DNA of 26,987 nt, from positions 187,589 to 214,575 of the forward strand of contig NMRA01000673.1 in the NCBI GenBank assembly GCA_002633005.1. Direction: 5' to 3'. The notes beneath the pieces were generated by a model, which saw only the letters and a list, made by a program, of their open reading frames with translations, had not been told where the DNA came from and searched no databases. The stretch comes from Phoronis australis. Lineage: Eukaryota > Phoronida > Phoronidae. A program made the translations under genes and the position numbers. This document shows, piece by piece, positions 21,588 through 26,987 of the stretch (positions are counted from its first letter, which is position 1; every line of letters starts with the position of its first letter).

Positions 21588-21736
21588 TTTGTCTCTGATC
21601 CGAACAGTATGGCAAACGACTTGGGTTCAACCCATGACGTTGAACATAATTATTATTTTCTTCAATTTTTGCGTGTTTCTTTATAAGCTGTGCACTAAAG
21701 GCACTAAAATTAAGTAAGATATAATAATAAAATTTA
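21547..21736 (-). repeat. THAP-leader repeat, uninterrupted copy (empty site for the 962-bp transposon)
   Basis: Read on the minus strand, this copy runs from TAAATTTTATTATTATATC (21736-21718) through TTA (21717-21715) and CTTAATTTTAGTGCC to TTTAGCGTCGA (about 21547). The same series occurs on the plus strand at 23724-23745 and 24708-24878, interrupted only by the inverted-repeat transposon. The 16-mer GTTCAACCCATGACGT at 21625-21640 lies inside. The segment overlaps the start of the THAP relic, so it looks like that gene's or element's 5' leader. Confidence 0.85.
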
Positions 21737-22514
21737 ACTGGAGATTAAGTACACAAAGCCATATCATCAGCATATCACAAAACTTTCACATCGGAAACAT
21801 TTAGACATAGAAGAATACCATCGTCATTACTAGAATGGATACATTCTACAAAGTCATTAGGTTTTTAAATAATCACCATGAACTCCAATAATAAACTTTC
21901 AAAGACAAGTGACTGTGTAGACTCGATCCCACACGTGGTCTGTAATGAAACCTTGGACAAATGTAGTATTGAAACAAGTGTTCAAATTTTACATAATGTT
22001 AAACTCGATAGTTGTTTTTTTTTTGTAAATTACATAGAAAATTAATTGTGCCACAGTAACAATTTACATGTTTGACACGCCTTCACGTGATGTGACCAAC
22101 AAATGACCTGTGTGAACACATATGAATACAATGCCTGCAACAAATTGTTTCTCAATATAAATGAGCTTCCCAGGTTGTACACGTGCGTCTGTTGATGTTA
22201 ATTTTGCTTTTAAGACTCGTTTTAATAGGTTAAATAGAAAACTCGCGCACTAAGTTGTACAAATATACTTTACTACAGTATTTAGAAAGATTTATAGCAA
22301 CACTTTACACATCACTTTTGGCTAGGGATATTCTCGTGCTACGACCTGTAGGATTCGGGTTAATCACAAGCGGGCAGAGCCTGATAGTGGAAAGCAATAC
22401 GAGTTCCTGAATCGAAAGTTGACAGACAGGAAACAAAGAACACCGACCTATCCGTTTGGACCCGAAAGTATCATCGATACTTTAGTTTAATTATTTTTTC
22501 ATTTTTCATTTTCC
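21737..22514. other. No gene recognised
   Basis: AT-rich sequence with a run of T at 22016-22024. No supported feature. Confidence 0.5.
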
Positions 22515-22576
22515 ACCTTGGTGGAAATAATTCAACCTAGGTGGGAACTATTTTCACTTGGGTGGAAATTATGTGT
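22515..22576 (+). repeat. Three diverged units of a 20-21-bp tandem repeat
   Basis: ACCTTGGTGGAAATAATTCA (22515), ACCTAGGTGGGAACTATTTT (22535) and ACTTGGGTGGAAATTATG (22556) follow head to tail. Each contains a CCWNGGTGG-like palindromic core. Confidence 0.6.
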
Positions 22577-22869
22577 CAAGCCATAGCTGCACACCCTTTT
22601 GTACCACTCTAAAAACGATGCTCTTTATTTTGTTTATTCATGTCAATCGGTTAGATCATTCTGCCACCACATGTTTGCAGACATATGTGTTAAAAGTGTT
22701 AGCATATACAGGACAATCTGCAAGGAAATTTGCTTGACCCCGAAAGGTTTCCTTTTTAGTAGTTAATGTCGGCAATTATCAATTTGAGTCCGTTTAAGTT
22801 GTTGGTTTCTGTCATCAACACAAAATTAATTTTAAACAGTCTTGGGTTCAGTGTGCTGGTCCACTTTAG

Positions 22870-23157
22870 GTTAACCTGGACGTATGCAAACTATTAAGGA
22901 CAAACTTTGACGATCACTTGGATATCGATGATCTGTCAAACTATTCAGTTATAAGATACCTCCGTCTTCAACTTCACATAACAAACGAATCAAGGAAAAA
23001 GAGGACGTTAAGTAGGAAAGGTTCTACTGCGCAACTAGTTTCACACCCGAGTGCTAGTTTGGAGACCACAGGGACCAGAGCTGTAAATGTTTCATGGAAA
23101 GTTACTAATTTGGAATTTGTTAACCTTACCTGGACTGTACCTTATAGTATCATTTAA
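22870..23157 (+). CDS. Unassigned exon-like open frame (hypothetical)
   Basis: A frame of about 95 codons is open from 22870 to a TAA at 23155-23157. It begins directly after ACTTTAG, which could be a splice acceptor, so it might be a last coding exon. Composition is protein-like, with a basic run (ESRKKRTLSRKG) and two sequons near the end. I recognise no domain and have no upstream exon for it. Confidence 0.2.
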   Translation, partial: VNLDVCKLLRTNFDDHLDIDDLSNYSVIRYLRLQLHITNESRKKRTLSRKGSTAQLVSHPSASLETTGTRAVNVSWKVTNLEFVNLTWTVPYSII

Positions 23158-23723
23158 TCCTGAATACTTTGTACTGTTATACGCTAGTTACTGAAGGTGA
23201 TTTTCATTGCAATGGTCATACACATATACGTATTTTAATGAGAAATTCTGTGTTGTATTACACTATTGGTTAGTGACATTTCTGATACTGCTGACAATTA
23301 TACTCTAATTACAAACAATGTTACGTAATTTTTAAGACTGGTGTATAATTAATTAATCATGTTGGTTGTTTACCATAATTTGTATCCTCTTGTGAATCCA
23401 TAAGATGTGATTCATCGTACGTCTTTCACCATTTGTGGGATATTTATAATACTATCTGTGCCTTTTGTTGCTAGTTGTGTAACTTTAAGTCTTTGAAACC
23501 TGTCAGCAAGGTAAGGGTGAGGCTTTTGGACAACAACAATAATCTGTCATTTAATTATCGGAAATTTCTCAACGTTCTACACCATACACTATATTTGTTA
23601 ATGGCTTGGGTTCGTTGCTGAAATCCGGCAACTTTATTCAGCGAGTTGTTTTGGAACTAGGAGTAATACGTAATAACACTATCTCTGTTAAAGTGTACAC
23701 AACATGACTCTAGTACCTCAAAA
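23158..23723. other. No gene recognised
   Basis: AT-rich left flank of the inverted-repeat transposon. No supported feature. Confidence 0.5.
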
Positions 23724-23745
23724 TAAATTTTATTATTATATCTTA

Positions 23746-23791
23746 AGGCCCTGTCACACCTTGACGATTTAGCCAGCGTATGCCGACATAT
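23746..23791 (+). repeat. Left terminal inverted repeat of the 962-bp element
   Basis: Starts AGGCCCTGTCACACCTTGAC. The first 38 bases are identical to the reverse complement of the right end, then 6 of the next 8 match. Confidence 0.93.
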
Positions 23792-24050
23792 CAGAATTTC
23801 CCTAAAACGCTGGCATACGCTGAATTATCGATTATTTTTTTCCATTTTGGGCGTATACATAGCGTATTCATAACGAGTTGGACGTATACATAACGTATCA
23901 GTAAATTATATAGAACGTTTCGATAACTTATAGATAACTTATTCCAACGAATGCCTAGCGTGTTGCCGGCGTACACAACTTATGCCCAACGATAGTCTAA
24001 CTTATGCATAGCGTGCAGCAGCGTATTGCCGAAGATCACGTGTCGTAGTC

Positions 24051-24060
24051 TATAAAAAGG
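24051..24060 (+). promoter_or_regulatory. TATA-box-like sequence in the transposon core
   Basis: TATAAAAAGG occurs in the part of the element that is not made of CGTAT motifs, 92 bases before an ATG in good context (CTCACCATGA at 24143). This could be the surviving promoter of the element's former gene. Confidence 0.35.
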
Positions 24061-24142
24061 TTAAGGAGAACAGCTAGTAGGTATTCTCGTCTCAGCCTTG
24101 CCGGATCCTCCATCTCTCGGATGATATGAACATCTGCTCACC

Positions 24143-24325
24143 ATGAAATCTAAAGGAGTACTGACGGCTTCCTCCTGTGAACCCCATTTTTATACCCCAA
24201 TTCCCTTAAACGCTACCAATACGCCATTATACGGCAGCTGTACGTTAGAAACACGTTCAGTAAGTTCTGTTGTCGTCCGGAACATGTTAAATACGTCTAC
24301 ATACGTCAATATGCGTAGGAGATAA
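24143..24325 (+). CDS. Short open frame in the transposon core (hypothetical)
   Basis: Sixty codons from ATG 24143, whose context (A at -3) is good for eukaryotic initiation, behind a TATA-like box. The first part (MKSKGVLTASSCEPHFYTP) lies in the unique core. The later part runs into the CGTA-rich repeat sequence, so it is probably a remnant 5' coding end of the autonomous parent or chance. No Myb or DDE motif is visible. Confidence 0.15.
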   Translation: MKSKGVLTASSCEPHFYTPIPLNATNTPLYGSCTLETRSVSSVVVRNMLNTSTYVNMRRR

Positions 24326-24661
24326 GTTCGATATAAGTTATACATACGTTCAAAGCACGTTACTCATAAGTTTTGGGTACGCTAGACATTATCTCGACGT
24401 ATTTGGACTTATGAGTAACCTACACTTAACGTGTTTGAACGTCTGTCAACGATCGCATAACTTACCTATTACTTATGGCCTGCGTATACGGAACGTATAG
24501 CCATACGCTGACATACGTTGAGAAATTTTGAGCATGCACAATATTTTTCGACGACCTCGACGTACTTCGACGTATACCAACGTGCTTCAGCGTGCTGTTA
24601 ACGTATACAAAACTTACCCATAACTTATTCGACGTACGCCAGCGTATTTGCCAAATGTTTC

Positions 24662-24707
24662 ATACGTCAGCATACGCTGGCTAAATCGTCAAGGTGTGAC
24701 AGGGCCT
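24662..24707 (-). repeat. Right terminal inverted repeat of the 962-bp element
   Basis: Reverse complement of the left end. It finishes CAGGGCCT and is followed directly by the duplicated TTA at 24708-24710. Confidence 0.93.
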
Positions 24708-24710
24708 TTA

Positions 24711-24880
24711 CTTGATTTCGGTGCCTTTAATGCACAGCTCATAAAGAAACACGCAAAAAGTGAAAAAAATAATAATTATGTACAACGTCATGGGTTGAAC
24801 CCGGGTCGTTCGCCATACCGTTCGGATCAGAGACAAAGTGTATAGAGTGAAGAGAATGCAAAGTACATTTAGCGTCGAAT
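24711..24880 (+). repeat. THAP-leader repeat, second copy, truncated
   Basis: Runs from CTTGATTTCGGTGCC after the target duplication to TTTAGCGTCGA, matching the minus strand of 21547-21714 throughout, including the 16-mer at 24785-24800. The THAP-coding part is missing: sequence passes directly into the 37-bp units of the 2 kb repeat at 24881. Confidence 0.85.
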
Positions 24881-24991
24881 ATTGAGGAGCGCTGTACTCG
24901 TACCATTCTACATATATATTGAGGAGCGCTGTACTCGTAGCATTCTACATATATATTGAGGAGCGCTGTACCCGTAGCATTCTTAATTATA
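24881..24991 (+). repeat. 37-bp tandem repeat, three units
   Basis: Units start at 24881, 24918 and 24955, each beginning ATTGAGGAGCGCTGTAC and separated by exactly 37 bp. Confidence 0.92.
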
Positions 24992-25851
24992 ATTTTAGCT
25001 GACAACCCGCCTGCCACAATTCCTTTGCTCTTCGGCTGTCAGTGAATTGCGCAATTCTTGAAATCATAGTGGTCACTATGTTTTAGGAGCCCCAATATGT
25101 CCACATTTAGGACATAGATGTGATATCCTCTTGATATCCAAAGCAATCCGGTCAAACTGGCCAAAATATATCAAGTGCCCAGAGTGATTTTTCGAGTCTA
25201 AAGTATTGTTATTAGATGTAGGGTTGTTTTACATATTACATTCCATGGATCAAACGATCCACCTGAGTATTGGCTGCTCACTAGGAAGTTCTGCAAAAAG
25301 TGTATGTTCTCCGAGAGTGTTACCTGCCATTTTTTAGAAATGAGAACAACAAAGCAAACCCGCAAGAACTGCACAGGCGATGAAGAACGATTAGTTTAGG
25401 GAGGAACACTGGCTGACACCACAGCAGGATAAAGGTTTTTCATGCTTGGCTGCCTTGACCCGCGCTGGCAAATTGTCGAATTACATGTATGGAGATAATA
25501 AAGTTGACTCTCAGTGATGCCGAGGAATACTTCAGATTTATTCTTCGCCCAAAAACTGTGCAATCTGTTGGGTTTCGGGGGTGATTTAACCAATTGCTTT
25601 TGATGTGATATTGTAGTAACTGAGGCAAATGCAAAATTCAATGTATCAACACATGTTGCGATTTTTTCAGTAAAGTCAGGATATTTAGTCGGTAGTCAGG
25701 TGGAAACAATGTTTTACAGTTAACTAAAGATGCTGGTATTTCAGTTTCTATCTTTCAAATTCATTTTACACTCCACCTCACTTAACTAAAAAGTGAGGCT
25801 TTATCTGAGTGTTGACTTATGTACAAGCCAAAGGAAGCGTCATCACTTATT

Positions 25852-26500
25852 CAGACGGCCGAGTTACATGTACCATATGTGATGACAAATTCAGTGAGTG
25901 CCTATGTATTTTGAAAGGTTAACTTTGGGAGTGTCATGCTTGAACTAATTCACTGGCATTTAGATGAAAGAACACATTTCGATATCTCGTTTTTATAGGC
26001 TACATTGTACCACTTAATAGGATGATAAGTTTTAAAAAAGATTACCTCCACATTAAATATCATTTTTTACTTTAATTTTGGCCAACATGGTGTACATGTA
26101 TGCAGACTGTCGAGTTACGTGTAAGGTATGTGATGTTGAGTTAAGCGAGGTGCTGAAGTCACCTGTAGTTTGAATGGTTAACATCAGGAAGGTCATGATT
26201 GAGCCAATTCACCGGCATTTAGATCAGTTAACACGTTTAGATATCTCGTATTTCACCATGCTGCTTTGTATAAATTAACTGGGTGATGAGTATTGAACCA
26301 GATTCTAGTCACATCAAATATCATTTTTGAATTTAAAGTGGTCCAACAATGTATATACAGACTGACAAGTCATGTGTACAGTATGGGCTGAGGAGATCAT
26401 CGGGGTTAATTGTACATGTATTTTGAACAGTTAACATTAGGAGTGTCATATTTGAGCCAGCCCACTATCACTTAGATCAGTTACCACTTTTAGGTAACTC
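25852..26500 (+). repeat. Diverged tandem repeat of about 250 bp inside copy 2
   Basis: Units begin at 25852, 26103 and 26358 with the same CAGACNG openings as in copy 1. The intervals are 251 and 255 bp, and the third unit is partial. Confidence 0.8.
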
Positions 26501-26914
26501 TCCTGTGATTTTGCCGAGGAAAAGATTAATAGTCTTGTTATTAAATCGACACAAAGACTAGCAATTAGAACCCACTATGTACAAAGCTCTATTTGGAACT
26601 CGAAACTGTTTTCAAAGTTATTTTTATTGTGAGTCTGCTGAGAAGTCATGACCAAACATGAGCAACAATTGAATGCTTGTCGTGTACTAATGTACTTTAT
26701 ACTGAAAACAGACTTTATCATCCTCACTTCTTTTATGTTACCTCTGTAGTGGACGAAAATCTGAAAATACTTCAAACAGATAGCACTCATATACTCAAAT
26801 AGAGGTTGATCACGCAGAATAGGTTACCACTGCCCTCTAGAGGATTAGGATGTGATTCCACATATTTAAACTTCGCACATCTACTGTAGTCACACAAACT
26901 TAGTTAATCAAGTA

Positions 26915-26987
26915 CCGTAATCGTTCGGGTTAACGCCCATGCTCAGTTAACCGCCCACCCCCTACTTTAGGTGAATTTCGATTTAAC
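26915..26987 (+). mobile_element. Possible start of a TA-target DNA transposon, cut by the window edge
   Basis: Copy 2 of the 2 kb repeat departs from copy 1 exactly after TA. The new sequence, CCGTAATCGTTCGGGTTAAC and on, contains GGGTTAACGCCC and GTTAACCGCCC motifs reminiscent of inverted-repeat ends. Tc1/mariner and pogo-type elements insert at TA. The other end is outside the window. Confidence 0.35.

Larger units (their letters stand above)
23746..24707. mobile_element. 962-bp PIF/Harbinger-like non-autonomous DNA transposon
   Basis: The element begins AGGCCCTGTCACACC and ends with its reverse complement. The inverted ends match over 46 bp with two mismatches, and weaker similarity (AAACGCTGGCATACG-like) continues further inward. 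TTA flanks both sides (23743-23745, 24708-24710). The uninterrupted relative at 21547-21736 has a single TTA at the same point, proving a 3-bp target duplication. A TTA/TAA target and ends of this kind fit PIF/Harbinger. Kolobok or piggyBac (TTAA) is contradicted by the empty site. The interior is packed with CGTAT, ATACGT and AACTTAT motifs in both orientations around a distinct core at about 24030-24200. No transposase is encoded. Confidence 0.85.
24881..26914 (+). repeat. 2 kb non-coding repeat, copy 2
   Basis: Direct duplicate of 4451-6444. It begins with three 37-bp units instead of two and ends at TA (26913-26914), where copy 1 continues with different sequence. An 81-codon minus-strand frame is shared with copy 1 (25396-25641 here). 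Its three base differences give two replacements and one silent change, so there is no sign of protein constraint. Confidence 0.9.

Noticed and set aside
21325-21717. 130-codon plus-strand open frame
   Set aside because: It begins at a non-ATG codon and is antisense to the THAP relic and its leader repeat, where the minus strand explains the sequence better.
23743-24711. TTAA-target (Kolobok or piggyBac-type) reading of the inverted-repeat element
   Set aside because: The right flank is TTTA, and the uninterrupted copy at 21715-21717 reads TTAC, which fits a 3-bp TTA duplication instead.
1-26987. CRISPR arrays, rRNA, tRNA genes or bacterial operons
   Set aside because: Tandem repeats here lack unique spacers of even size. 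GGGTTCAA-like strings near 21625 and 24790 are not part of a cloverleaf. Gene structure is eukaryotic.

Overview
The window looks like nuclear DNA from a marine invertebrate animal. It is AT-rich and intron-bearing, crowded with decayed transposons and simple repeats, and contains a metazoan secretin/adhesion-superfamily receptor gene. Palindromes such as TACATGTA recur. The species cannot be fixed from sequence alone.

Only one gene is convincingly readable. It is a two-exon + strand receptor gene at 8571-14804, with a 3.6 kb phase-0 intron at 9558-13199. It encodes a signal peptide, a somatomedin-B-like cysteine cluster, a long N-glycosylated ectodomain with two CAxCNN-type motifs, and a Methuselah/adhesion-like seven-helix domain without a recognisable GPS. 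A single in-frame TAA at 14397-14399, in the second extracellular loop, cuts the reading frame after helix 4. The same frame then continues through helices 5-7, so this is a very young pseudogene, a null allele or a base error.

The rest is repeats, left to right. (1) 1252-1695: an ATTACT-type microsatellite with an exact 36-bp higher-order period. (2) 2204-2543: a tiny G-rich foldback element beside a Penelope-like GIY-YIG relic. (3) 4451-6444: a 2 kb non-coding repeat, present again at 24881-26914 in the same orientation. (4) The receptor intron carries a roughly 350-bp foldback. (5) 15500-16320: a decayed tandem repeat with a period near 77 bp. (6) 19490-20800: a degenerate non-LTR retrotransposon reverse transcriptase. 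(7) 20968-21736: a P2X7-like N-terminal fragment and an antisense THAP-domain relic, converging between inverted 16-mers. (8) 23746-24707: a 962-bp PIF/Harbinger-like non-autonomous DNA transposon with 46-bp inverted ends and a TTA target duplication.

The most informative structure is the relation between (7) and (8). The THAP-leader repeat at 21547-21736 is an inverted, uninterrupted copy of the sequence into which the 962-bp transposon inserted. It therefore serves as a paralogous empty site that fixes the transposon's ends and target duplication. Copy 2 of the 2 kb repeat also leaves homology exactly at a TA dinucleotide, as if a TA-target transposon begins at 26915 and runs off the window.

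No operons, CRISPR arrays, rRNA genes or convincing tRNA genes were seen. Long stretches hold nothing I can identify and are marked as such.
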